Below, piece after piece: positions 27,992 through 35,897 of a stretch of 64,000 nt of DNA. The stretch comes from CAVUPF01 sp963803755 (GTDB taxonomy: Bacteria; Actinomycetota; Thermoleophilia; Solirubrobacterales; 70-9). The first letter of the stretch is position 1, and the number at the start of each line of letters is the position of its first letter. A model generated the notes under the pieces. That model saw only the letters and a program-made list of their open reading frames with translations. It ran no database searches and had not been told where the DNA came from. Position numbers and translations under genes: made by a program. The stretch is from NCBI GenBank assembly GCA_963803755.1, contig CAWDNP010000011.1:1-64000 (forward strand). The letters run 5' to 3'.

Positions 27992-28327
27992 TCAACGGCT
28001 CGATATCGCCGCCGCCAGGTGATCGACGGCGCCGGACTCGGTCTCCTCCAGCATGGCCCCAAGCGCCTCCGCCGCCATCGGACAGCAGTCAAGACGCACC
28101 GCCTCGTTGACGTAGTCACCGAGGAAGGCGCCGACCTGCTCGGAGCAGAGCAAGCCGCGCTCGACCAGGTAGGCCCGGGCGCGGCCCTCGACGGGCCGGT
28201 CGGTCACCTCGAGGCCGGCACCCTGGGGCCAGCCCATCAAGACACGCTCGCCGGCGGAAGTGCGGTAGCGGGCGAGTTCGGCGCCGTCGGGTCCAATCGC
28301 GTCGATGTCGATATGCGCTGCGTTCAC
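27992..28327 (-). CDS. hypothetical mobile-element protein
   Basis: 111 residues from GTG at 28327 with AGGAGG 6 bases upstream: VNAAHIDIDAIGPDGAELAR, then YRTSAGERVLMGWPQGAGLE and VTDRPVEGRARAYLVERGLL. The middle has beta strands and the C-terminal half is helical (EQVGAFLGDYVNEAVRLDCC). No named family recognised. A decayed relative lies at 29335-29465. Its leader is the largest inverted repeat in the window. Confidence 0.6.
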   Translation of the reverse strand: MNAAHIDIDAIGPDGAELARYRTSAGERVLMGWPQGAGLEVTDRPVEGRARAYLVERGLLCSEQVGAFLGDYVNEAVRLDCCPMAAEALGAMLEETESGAVDHLAAAISSR

Positions 28328-28490
28328 TGTAGACCTCCTGTGTCGGTGGATCGAACAGGCAGGTCGTCCGCACCGGCATAGCCGCGGGCGGAACCCCGCG
28401 CCGTAGGCGAGGGGCCGAAGGAGGTCCCCTTGTGGGGCCTTGCAGCCCGCGGCGCCGGTGCGAAGATGACCTGCCTCGATCCACCGACAC
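28328..28490 (-). ncRNA. structured leader, class 1, inside a 150-bp inverted repeat
   Basis: GTGTCGGTGGATCGA starts at 28340 and its complement ends at 28490; between them GGCAGGTC, GCACCGGC and GCCGCGGG also pair, giving a roughly 40-bp stem with small bulges. The interior carries the class 1 core: GCACCGGCG ... TGCAAGG-CCCC-acaa-GGGG-ACCTCCTT-CGGCC ... GGGTTCCG. The ribosome-binding site AGGAGG begins immediately after the outer stem, so folding could influence translation of the gene at 27992-28327. Confidence 0.65.
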
Positions 28491-28613
28491 GGGCCGGTTG
28501 GCAATACCCGTAAGCGCCTCGATCGAATCGACCCTCCAACCGGGGCGGCCCCCACAGCGCCCGGCCGATGCCGATCCGCGCACTTGCCGAGTCTCTTCCT
28601 CGGCCCACTCAGC

Positions 28614-28646
28614 AAAAAGCCCGGTGCCTCTCGGCACCGGGCTTTT
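28614..28646. terminator. bidirectional intrinsic terminator after ssb
   Basis: AAAAAGCCCGGTGCC-tctc-GGCACCGGGCTTTT: a 10-bp perfect stem flanked by A and T runs, 24 bp downstream of the ssb stop on the minus strand. It is the clearest Rho-independent terminator in the window. Confidence 0.85.
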
Positions 28647-28669
28647 CAGTGCTGCTCTAACGACGCCAG

Positions 28670-28987
28670 CTACGCGGCGGCGGCCGCGACGGAATCGGCA
28701 ACGATCGAGTGCTTGGTGCGCAGCTGCGCCTTGGCGCCTTTGCGCTTCGCAGCGGCCTCCCACTGGCTGTAGATCAGCCCGCCGGCGATCGCGACCTGAT
28801 CGCCCTTTGCGAGCTGCTCCATGCAGCGCTGGGCCAGCTCCTCCTCGAAGACCGCCACGTCGATGAAGACCGACGACTTGCCGGGGTCGACCTGGCGGAC
28901 CCGCATGTTGCAGACCGCGCCGCGCTTGGTCTCGCGCAGCTCCGGGTCCCGGACCAGCTTGGCGTTGAACGGCTCTACGTTGATCAT
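28670..28987 (-). CDS. single-stranded DNA-binding protein, short mobile-element form
   Basis: 105 residues from ATG at 28987: MINVEPFNAKLVRDPELRET then CNMRVRQVDPGKSSVFIDVA and RCMEQLAKGDQVAIAGGLIY. This is one OB fold of the SSB family (start, strand with DVA, LAKGDQVAIAG) without the long acidic-tipped tail of housekeeping SSB. It probably covers element DNA during replication or transfer. AGGAG lies 7-10 bases upstream and a structured leader precedes it; a terminator follows. Confidence 0.85.
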   Translation of the reverse strand: MINVEPFNAKLVRDPELRETKRGAVCNMRVRQVDPGKSSVFIDVAVFEEELAQRCMEQLAKGDQVAIAGGLIYSQWEAAAKRKGAKAQLRTKHSIVADSVAAAAA

Positions 28988-29110
28988 CTCTGCTTCTCCT
29001 TCTGCCCTCAGCGGGCTGGTTTCGCTTACGAGGCGAATAGGCCCCCCTTGAAAAGGCGAACCGCGCACCGAGCGAAGCGACCTTGCGCGGGGTGCCGCGG
29101 GGGGCACAAT
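28988..29110 (-). ncRNA. structured leader, class 2 (ssb)
   Basis: GCCCCCC and GGGGGGCC form an outer stem enclosing GCGGCACCCCGCGCAAGG, CGC-ttc-GC and GGTGCGCGGTTCG; then TTCGC-ctcgtaa-GCGAA and GCCC-gctga-GGGC hairpins lead to the AGGAG of ssb. It shares order and key words with the leader at 26513-26640. Confidence 0.5.
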
Positions 29111-29334
29111 TGAGCGGAGTGCGAAATCCAGTCCGCGCAGAGGAGGCGCAGATGACCGACGAGCCGGGCCCCGCTAGCTGCGAAGCCACCTCAAGCTGGG
29201 ACGCAAGCAAGCGGCGGCAGACTCGCGGTCCGTCATCGGCCCGCCGGGTCAACCATCCTCGACGTGGCGGTCTTCGAGGAGCGGCCCAGCGCCGGGCCGA
29301 GATCAACCCGGCTTCACGCCCGCTGGCCGCTCGC
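29111..29334. other. gap upstream of the ssb leader
   Basis: No supported gene. A plus-strand ATG at 29152 has a good GGAGG site before it (MTDEPGPAS...), but the frame soon becomes Arg/Ser-rich and unlike protein; it may be a broken start of a small element gene. Confidence 0.35.
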
Positions 29335-29465
29335 CGGAGTCGACCTGCCTGCTCGACGCAATCGTCGAAGAAGCCGGCGAGCTGCTCGAAGTAGCGAAAG
29401 CAGCGACCCACGAGATCAGCACGGCCGCGCCCGTGCAGGGGCCGGTCGGTCACCGCGGCACGGCG
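29335..29465 (-). pseudogene. decayed relative of the 27992-28327 gene
   Basis: Minus-strand reading AVTDRPLHGRGRADLVGRCF then RYFEQLAGFFDDCVEQAGRL parallels EVTDRPVEGRARAYLVERGL and SEQVGAFLGDYVNEAVRL of the gene at 27992. Similar spacing over about 40 residues, then no further similarity and no start codon in place. Homology is judged by eye. Confidence 0.5.
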
Positions 29466-29639
29466 CCGCTGCCAGGATGCGGCGGGCACCGATCCCAGAG
29501 TTGAGGGATCAGCTCGTGGTCGGACTGCCCCGCAACCGACTCATCGCTGGGGTCAATAAAGCCGGAGCCCCACAGTCCACCCCACCCGCTGGCCCCGGCC
29601 CGAGACCCCTAACCGACGCCCTGCCTCGACGCCGCTCCA

Positions 29640-29866
29640 ACCGCGCCGTCTCCCACAACGCCAGGCCGATACCCCATCCCGCCCGGCACCCAGATGCTCC
29701 AGCCCGGCTCGCTCCTCAACCCACCCTTCGCCGCCACCGACATCTCATCCCAACTATCTCAATCCATCTCTCCCCCAGTTTCATTCACAATCCATCTTCA
29801 GACTTCAGACCTCACACAACCCGATATCTCTCGCAACCACTTCGCTTGTCCTTCCTCTCAGAAACA
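29640..29866. other. pyrimidine-biased, G-poor stretch
   Basis: The plus strand is strongly C/T/A-rich with few G (for example CATCTCATCCCAACTATCTC and CAATCCATCTCTCCCCCAG), unlike all surrounding DNA. The open frame across it has no protein character. It abuts a nested inverted repeat. Confidence 0.6.
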
Positions 29867-29953
29867 GTGACGCTGACCCCGGTCACTCACAATCGTGAGG
29901 GAGTGGGGTCAGCGTCACGAACTGCCCGCAAAGGGCTCTGACAAGCGAAGTGG
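29837..29953. repeat. nested inverted repeat (MITE- or REP-like)
   Basis: Outer arms CCACTTCGCTTGTC (29837-29850) and GACAAGCGAAGTGG (29940-29953) are perfect 14-bp complements. Inside, 29867-29918 is an almost perfect palindrome of 24-bp arms (GTGACGCTGACCCC...GGGGTCAGCGTCAC) around AATC. GGGGTCA-type palindromes are typical of REP elements and small non-autonomous transposons. A further GCGCCCC-ctta-GGGGCGC hairpin follows at 29957-29974. Confidence 0.8.
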
Positions 29954-30112
29954 CTGCGCCCCCTTAGGGGCGCCCCCTTGATCACACCCCTCTTCACAGC
30001 CCAACCGGCCGATCGGGGTGTCCCCAACGGAGGTTCGCTTGCGTCTTGGGGGAGAAGAAGCGAAGCTAGGCGGAACGGGATCGTCTAGCCTGAAACCGAT
30101 CGGAGACGGAAG

Positions 30113-31769
30113 ATGAACCCGAAGCGGCGGCGAAGCGAAGCCTTTGAGGAGGGCGCGGGGCGGGGCGGTCTTCGGCCCAGGCGCCGGAGAGCTCGCCGTG
30201 GATGGCTCGCAGCGTCGTTGGCGCTTGGGATCGCCGTGTTCGTCCTCTTGCCGGCGAGCGCCGAGGCGTCGCCCTCCCGCTACGTGTTTGAGATGTGCGA
30301 TCCGGCGCTGCCGGGCGGCGGCGACGCTGGCGTCACCTTCAACGAAGGCACCCCGAGCGTGTATACGGCCATTGACAGCTGCAGCGAACCCGGCGGCTCG
30401 CTGGCGATCTACCAGAAGAACCCCACCTCCTCCGGAAGGTATTCCTACTGGAACCTGCCGATCCGCCCTCCCCCCGGCGGCACGATGGAATCGCTCACGG
30501 TCACAGCCGGGAGCTGCCCAGGAACAGGAACGCTTGCCTTCGTCTTCGCCAGCACTTGGCCGCCATCCGGCCCCGGGCCGTCGCCGGGCTGCGGAGTCGA
30601 AGAAACAAGGACCTTTCAGCTTGACACTCCGTCGAACCTCGACCTCTTCTGGATCTGGCTCGGGTGCAACGCGAACTCGCCCGGCTGCGGAGCGGGCCCG
30701 TCGGTCTACGCCCACTACTTCGCCACCACCGAGGTCGACCCGGTGGCGCCCATGCTCTCGGGCCTGAGCGGCTCGCTGCTCTCGGGCAACGTGATTCACG
30801 GCCATCAGACGCTCAGCGCCGGGGCCCACGACGAAGGCGACGGGGTGAGCAACGTCTCCGGTCTTGGTCAATGGCCTGCCGGCTGGGCAGCCCGACCTGC
30901 CCAACTGCGACGTCGTGCAGACCGCCAACCCGAGCTTCCACGGCACCGTTGCGGCGGCGGTCACTCCCTGCCCGACCAAGGTCAGCGCGGAATGGACGCT
31001 CGACACCGAAGCCTTTCCCTTTCACAACGGCACCAATACCATTGAAGTCTGCACCTCTGACTTCTCCACGCTGAGCAATCCGAACACGACCTGCTCACCG
31101 CCGCGGAGCATCGACGTCGATAACTCGTGCGCTTCCTCCTCGGTGGCTGGCGGCGAAGCGCTTAGCGCCCGGTTCTCTGCCTCTGGCGCCGAAACGGTCA
31201 CGGTCGACTATGGCCAGGGAGCTGAGGTCAGCGGCCAGCTCGCCAACAAGGCCGGCGAGCCGATCAGCGGCGCGACGATCTGCGTCGAGGCCACACTGCT
31301 GGGCGTCGAACCGCCGCAGCTTTCGGTCGCGACTGTGACGACCGACGGCGACGGCAACTTCAGCTACCGCGTGCCCCCGGGCCCGGATCGCGAAGTTCTC
31401 GTCGGTTACCGCCATGACGCGAACCAGGTGTCGCGCGACGTGCGCTATTACGCCCACGCCGGGCCGAGCCTGCACGTCAAACCGAGCCACCTCTTCAACC
31501 GCCACCGCGTCCACTTCCGGGGCCAACTGCCGGGACCCGACAGCGGCGGCAGAGTAGTCGTCTTGGAGGCCAACGTGCTGGGATCGAAGGAATGGCTCAC
31601 ATTCCGCAGGGCGACAACGAACTCCTCCGGAGTCTTCAAGAGCGCCTACCGCTTCACCTCGACCACGCGGACGACGACTTATCGCTTCCGCGCCGTGGTA
31701 CCAGGGCAGGCCGGCTACCCGTGGGTGACCGGCCAAAGCCGCCCGGCCAGCGTGCTCGTCAAGGGCTGA
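30113..31769 (+). CDS. large secreted beta-sandwich protein, one-base frameshift
   Basis: Reads as about 551 residues if one surplus base near 30853 (CTCCGGTC) is removed; frame 1 runs to GDGVSNVS and frame 2 resumes VLVNGLPAGQPDLPNC. The N-terminus is Arg-rich then a signal peptide (GWLAASLALGIAVFVLLPAS). The middle has Cys-containing beta repeats (SGLSGSLLSGNVIHGHQTL), and the C-terminal part has a carboxypeptidase-regulatory-like beta module (GQLANKAGEPISGATICVEA, TVTTDGDGNFSYRVPPG). Extracellular location is likely; role unknown. A paralogue style common in Thermoleophilia. Confidence 0.7.
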
Positions 31770-31824
31770 GCCGGTAGACCGCCCGCCTCTAATAGACAAA
31801 ACCACCGCGGGTAAACTGAACTCG

Positions 31825-32757
31825 ATGCGAAGCCGCTGGCTGCCGGCCGCCATGTTGATCGCGATCGCCGCCACTTCGGCCATGCTGGGAACCAATGCCC
31901 TGGCAGCCGCCAAAGGCGCTACGCCCCTGGCACCCGGTGAGCGCATCACCCGCGCCGCCGCCGTGGCGAGCGCCAAAGACCTGCTGGGCAGGCTGTACGT
32001 TCCGGAAGGTTCGGTCTATTCATCGGTTGAGCCAAGCGGCACGAACCCGGTGTTGGAAGCAGCGCCGGATAGACCGCAAACGCCGAAGCTGATCGACCTG
32101 ACTTCGTGGTGGCGCATTCCCGCTGAACCGGGCGAAGTCCTCAGTTGGCTTGAGGAAAACCCTCCCCTGGGATCGAAGGAGAGTGCCGCGGGCGGCTTCT
32201 CGACAAGTGCACCCGGCGGGGCACCGGGACGCTTCGTGCGGTTTGAGTGGCGGCCCATACCCAGCGTGCTCATCCTCCGATCCCTCTTGGCTTCAGTTGT
32301 AGCCGGCCCGGAAGGCTCCACGGTGCTTCGCGCCGACGCCCAAGTGGTATGGGTCGTCCCACGTCCTCTCTCAGACCTGATCCTGGGCACGGTGCGCGTC
32401 CTGGAGGTGAGGAGGCTTGCAGGTGCTGCGCCGAGGACCGTCACGATCGCCAGGCCCAAGGCGGTCGAGAAGATCGCCGCACTTATCAACGGGTTGCCCG
32501 TTCCACAGCCGGGCGATCCTGTACCGGATGGAGGCCCGATCGCGCCCTGCCCGAAGCTTCCCTCGAAGCTCGGCGGCTTGCGGCTCACCTTTCGTGAAAG
32601 TGCCAACGGGCCTCCGGTCGCAGAGGCAGTGCAGATGCGCCCGGCCGGCATCTGCAATCCGATGATGCTGAAGATCCCCGGTCACCCCCAGGTGCCCCTG
32701 AGCGGTGGCGGTGTGGTCTTGCCCACGCTGAGGACGTTACTGGGGTACCGAGCTTAA
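31825..32757 (+). CDS. secreted hypothetical protein
   Basis: 310 residues with signal peptide MRSRWLPAAMLIAIAATSAM ending near ALAAAKG. The body is Pro/Gly-rich and mostly beta (VRFEWRPIPSVLILRSLLAS; RADAQVVWVVPRPLSDLILG); two late Cys (IAPCPK and AGICNP) could form a disulphide. No family recognised. It starts 55 bp after the preceding secreted protein and may be co-transcribed with it. Confidence 0.7.
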   Translation: MRSRWLPAAMLIAIAATSAMLGTNALAAAKGATPLAPGERITRAAAVASAKDLLGRLYVPEGSVYSSVEPSGTNPVLEAAPDRPQTPKLIDLTSWWRIPAEPGEVLSWLEENPPLGSKESAAGGFSTSAPGGAPGRFVRFEWRPIPSVLILRSLLASVVAGPEGSTVLRADAQVVWVVPRPLSDLILGTVRVLEVRRLAGAAPRTVTIARPKAVEKIAALINGLPVPQPGDPVPDGGPIAPCPKLPSKLGGLRLTFRESANGPPVAEAVQMRPAGICNPMMLKIPGHPQVPLSGGGVVLPTLRTLLGYRA

Positions 32758-32774
32758 GATTCGGCCGAAGCTGC

Positions 32775-33059
32775 TCACCGCTCCGGCGAGCCGAGCTGGA
32801 TCGCCTGCTCGCTCAACGCGATGCCCTCGGCGAGCAGCTCGGCGGGGTCGCGAGCCGCGTCGCGGATCAGGCGGTAGCGGCGCCAAGCCTCGTTGGCGAC
32901 GCGGTCGTCGTGGCGGACTTCAGCTGCGTGGGCCGCAGGTCCGGCATCATCGAGGCGCTCTTTCAATGGTGCTCCCGCCATCGCCAGCGAGGATACCGCC
33001 GGGCGCGGGGCACCCCAGTGGACGATGACCTGACACCCTGGTTCATCGCGTCCTCTCAT
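32775..33059 (-). CDS. small hypothetical protein coupled to the sigma gene
   Basis: 94 residues, MRGRDEPGCQVIVHWGAPRP ... NEAWRRYRLIRDAARDPAEL. The ATG lies 17 bases inside the end of the sigma gene, so it would be translated by coupling. The second half is helical (RRYRLIRDAARDPAELLAEG). It could regulate the sigma factor, but no anti-sigma signature (such as a zinc motif) is visible. The first 40 residues look less protein-like, so the true start may be internal. Confidence 0.45.
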   Translation of the reverse strand: MRGRDEPGCQVIVHWGAPRPAVSSLAMAGAPLKERLDDAGPAAHAAEVRHDDRVANEAWRRYRLIRDAARDPAELLAEGIALSEQAIQLGSPER

Positions 33060-33594
33060 CGAGTCTGCGCAGGGCGACGCGCCCCTCGGCGATGCACCGG
33101 TTCACCTTCGTGTAGGACCAGTCGGTCAGCTCGCAGATCTCGCGGTAGCTGTAGCCGAGTGCGAGCAGCGAGAGCGCTCGTCGCTCGTCGCGCTTCAGCG
33201 CGGCTAGGTGGGTGCGCGTTGCCACGACCTCCTCGGCAAGGTCGAGGAGGTCGTCGGCGTGTTGGTTCGGGCCGCCAGGCAACTCGGCGTCTGAGCAGTA
33301 ATCGCCGTCACGCTTAGAGCGCTGCTGCCAGTCCCGACGCTGGAGTCGGTAGAGCGCCCAGCAGCGGCGCTTCAGCGTCAGGGTGATCCAGGCGAGCGGC
33401 GGTGCCTCGCTTGTGGGGTCGAAGTGCTCGAGGAAGAGAATGAAGGCGTCCTGAAGAGCCTCCTCGGAGTCCTCACCGTTGGCGCCGTTGCGCCGGGCGA
33501 TGTGCAATAGGTAGTCGCGGCGCTCGGCGTAGAGCTGGTCGGCGAGCGCCTGGACCTGGGTGCGTCCGTTCTGCTTGGCGGTGCTTGCATACAT
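33043..33594 (-). CDS. ECF-like sigma-70 family protein (intact copy)
   Basis: 183 residues from ATG at 33594 with GGAGGAGG 6 bases upstream. Region 2-like part: VQALADQLYAERRDYLLHIA, GEDSEEALQDAFILFLEHFD. Region 4-like part: LAALKRDERRALSLLALGYS and YREICELTDWSYTKVNRCIA, a clear helix-turn-helix. Small mobile-element sigma factors of this form probably activate element genes, but it could also be a non-sigma transcription regulator. It is the intact paralogue of the interrupted gene at 14078-17335, and its leader has the same fold. Confidence 0.75.
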   Translation of the reverse strand: MYASTAKQNGRTQVQALADQLYAERRDYLLHIARRNGANGEDSEEALQDAFILFLEHFDPTSEAPPLAWITLTLKRRCWALYRLQRRDWQQRSKRDGDYCSDAELPGGPNQHADDLLDLAEEVVATRTHLAALKRDERRALSLLALGYSYREICELTDWSYTKVNRCIAEGRVALRRLDERTR

Positions 33595-33745
33595 CTCGAC
33601 CTCCTCCGTCGCTGGCTTGACGGAGGCCGCGAAGGCGCCGGACGGCGAGCCCGGAACCCGAGCCAAAGGCTCGGGCCGCAAGGAGTCCCGCTAGGGACTT
33701 GCAGGGCTCGACGCGCCGGTGCCATGCTTCGCGGCCGCAAAGCCG
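33595..33745 (-). ncRNA. structured leader, class 1 (sigma gene)
   Basis: GGCCGCGAAG (near 33730) pairs with CTTCGCGGCC (33626-33635); inside, GCACCGGCG ... TGCAAG-TCCC-tagc-GGGA-CTCCTTGC-GGCC, CCCGAGCC-ttt-GGCTCGGG and GGGTTCCGGG. CCTCCGTC/GACGGAGG (33603-33626) then hides the Shine-Dalgarno. Stems differ in sequence but keep pairing relative to the copy at 13939-14077. Confidence 0.65.
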
Positions 33746-33794
33746 GCGATGGAGGAGGTCGAGTGTCGGCGACGGTGCTGGGAGGAGGCCCGCC

Positions 33795-34081
33795 AAGGCC
33801 GACCCCGAGAAGCTGTTCGTCACCTCGCTTTCGAGCTGCCAGATGGTCTGGTTCATCTCCCTGGCACGTGCTGTGCGACTGCGGGTAACGGCTTATGAGG
33901 ACGAGGCAGAGGGGACGATGACGCCACTCGCTTCACGGGTGTCGTGCTTCGGCCGCGGGTGTAATGCGCCGACGATCCCGGCACCGATCGGGTCATGGAC
34001 CTTCACCACCGTGCCCACGAGCACTGCTTCATCGTCAAAAGCGTGGGCTGTCTAGTCCTGGTGGAGCCACAGCACAACTGA
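33795..34081 (+). pseudogene. OsmC-family protein remnant 1
   Basis: KADPEKLFVTSLSSCQMVWF then ISLARAVRLRVTAYEDEAEG is the signature core of OsmC/Ohr-like peroxidases, including the reactive Cys of SSC. After EGTM the frame shifts (TRFTGVVLRPRV), meets a stop, and continues as MDLHHRAHEHCFIVKSVGC to the natural end at 34081, with the second Cys. The N-terminal 45 or so residues are missing, replaced by sequence upstream of the sigma leader. Clearly inactive. Confidence 0.75.
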
Positions 34082-34137
34082 AGCGCTTCGCTCGTGCATC
34101 ACGGGCGAGGACGAAGAGGGCCGCTAGGATCATCGCG

Positions 34138-35270
34138 ATGCCGGTGAAATTCGGGTTGTGGCGGGTGGATGGCGACTCGGTTCAGCAGATTGCGTCGAGC
34201 GGAGTGGCCAGCGAGGAGCGCCTGGAGGAGATCCTTGAGGCGCGTATCGAGATCCTCGGTTTGGGCAACCTCTTCCAGATCGGTCGACAGGTAATCACCG
34301 ATTTCGGCAAGCGCATCGACCTGCTGGCCATTGACGGCCAGGGCGACCTGCACGTGATCGAGCTGAAAAAGGACCGCACGCCACGGGGGGTTGTAGCGCA
34401 GGCGCTGGAGTACGGCTTCTGGGTGCAGAGCCTGTCCTTCGAGGCCATTCGGGAGCTTTACGCGAAACATCACGAAGGCGAGGATTTCGACTCCGCCTTC
34501 ACCAGCCACTTCGAGGCGGACATCCCGGAGGCGGTCAACACGAGCCATCAACTGGTAGTCGTCGCGACTGGAATGGACACCAGCACCGAGCAGATCGTCG
34601 AGTACGTGCGCGGTTACGGCGTACCCATAAATGTCCTGTTTTTCGAGTATCTCAACGACGGAGATCGCGAGTACCTGGCGCGCTCATGGCTCACCGATCC
34701 TGAGCTTGAACGCCGAGCGGCGGCAGCGGTAAGAAGCAGGCCCCCTGGAATGGCGTCGACTTCTTTGTGGCGGTTGGAGAGAACGAGGAGCGCAATTGGG
34801 ACGACATGGTCCGCTATGGCTTTGTGTCCGCCGGGCACGGAGACAAATACCGCAAGGCGATGGAAAACCTCTTCGAGGGTGCGCGGGTCTGGGCCGCGAT
34901 TCCGAGTAGCCGCGCCGCCGGGGGCGCCTACGGCTATGTAGGCGTGGGCAAGGTGATGGCACCCGCGGTCGGCGTGAATGACTTTCACGTGGAGATCAGC
35001 GGCGCGACCGCCAACATCCTCCAAGCGCCGTTGCTGAAGGCCACCAACATGGGCTGGGACGCCGACGACCCTGAGCAATGCGAGTACCTCGTCAGGGTCG
35101 AATGGCTCGATACCCGTCTGCGGGAGGAGGCGGTGTGGGAGAAGGGCATGTTCGCCAACCAGAACGTCGTGGCCAAGCTGCGGCAGCCGTTTACCTTGCA
35201 GCGGCTCAATGAAGTCTTCGATCTCGGAGAACGACGGCGCGTAGCGGCTGCGTTCAACCCGGATGCATAA
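34138..35270 (+). CDS. NucS/DUF91-like endonuclease-domain protein, one-base frameshift
   Basis: About 377 residues if one missing base near 34728 (GCAGCGGTAAGAAG) is restored. N-terminal nuclease domain: LGLGNLFQIGRQVITDFGKR, then RIDLLAIDGQGDLHVIELKK, the D...ExK core of the PD-(D/E)XK fold, and GVVAQALEYGFWV. The second half (NWDDMVRYGFVSAGHGDKYR, LVRVEWLDTRLREEAVWEKG) is a separate domain seen in related 'endonuclease NucS domain' proteins. Likely acts on DNA in repair or defence. The ATG at 34138 follows GCTAGGATC. Confidence 0.75.
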
Positions 35271-35327
35271 GACCCCCGATAGCTATCGGAGCGGAACGGC
35301 GGGGGTCTGCGATACGGTCGAGCCGCC

Positions 35328-35651
35328 GTGAGTTCTGACCCAGCCAGACCGTCGAAGGCGGAACGTCAGGTCGATGTCGCGCTCGTCGTCAGCTATCACG
35401 AGGCGCGGCTTGCGGACCTGCTTGAGCGGGTGCGCGAGGGCTTCAATCGCTACGACTGCGGCGAACTGGACGCCTTCGAGCTGGACGAGCTGATCCACCG
35501 CTACAAGCGGGCGACCCGTGAGCTTTGGAAGTTCTGCGGTGACGTGGCGGGCACTCGGGCCGGTTTTATCGCACGCACACTGGAGGCGATGCAGGGTCGC
35601 GGGGAAACGATCGACTGGTGGGAGCGTGGGAACCCAGATCGCAGTGGCTGA
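35328..35651 (+). CDS. small hypothetical protein
   Basis: 107 residues from GTG at 35328: VSSDPARPSKAERQVDVALV, DLLERVREGFNRYDCGELDA and FELDELIHRYKRATRELWKF. Helical, with the phrase DELIHRYKRATRELWKFC that looks like a conserved small actinobacterial family. No function known. Monocistronic, 57 bp after the nuclease gene. Confidence 0.6.
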   Translation: MSSDPARPSKAERQVDVALVVSYHEARLADLLERVREGFNRYDCGELDAFELDELIHRYKRATRELWKFCGDVAGTRAGFIARTLEAMQGRGETIDWWERGNPDRSG

Positions 35652-35740
35652 TGCCCGAATAGAGGACTGCCACAGGATCGTCCTTAGTGTTCCTGGTTCG
35701 GGATGAGAAACTGGCTTACAACCGGACGGGAGTCGCCCCC

Positions 35741-35855
35741 TCAACGATTCGCGACCCGAGGAGCTGTTCGTGGCCTCGCTGTCGAGCTGCCACATGCTCT
35801 GGTTCATCTCCCTGGCGCGGGCGAAGCAGCTGCGGGTGACGGCCGGCAGGGTGCA
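35741..35855 (+). pseudogene. OsmC-family protein remnant 2
   Basis: RDPEELFVASLSSCHMLWFI then SLARAKQLRVTA repeats the core of the OsmC remnant at 33795, about 80% similar over 35 residues, and then stops matching after VTA. Start and C-terminus are both absent. A second, independent piece of the same family within 2 kb. Confidence 0.7.
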
Positions 35856-35897
35856 ATGCTTTCACTCGTGCCTGCAGCTCCAGACGATTGGCGTCGT

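Noticed and set aside
28116..29489. 457-residue minus-strand frame across ssb and its neighbours
   Set aside because: Out of frame with ssb and the 27992 gene over most of its length; only the small part near 29335-29465 has protein similarity.
29867..29918. Integron attC site
   Set aside because: Nested palindrome, but without the RYYYAAC/GTTRRRY ends, and there is no integron integrase nearby.
32247..32685. Overlapping frames on both strands inside the secreted protein at 31825-32757
   Set aside because: No start signals and codon use unlike protein; the main frame has a signal peptide.
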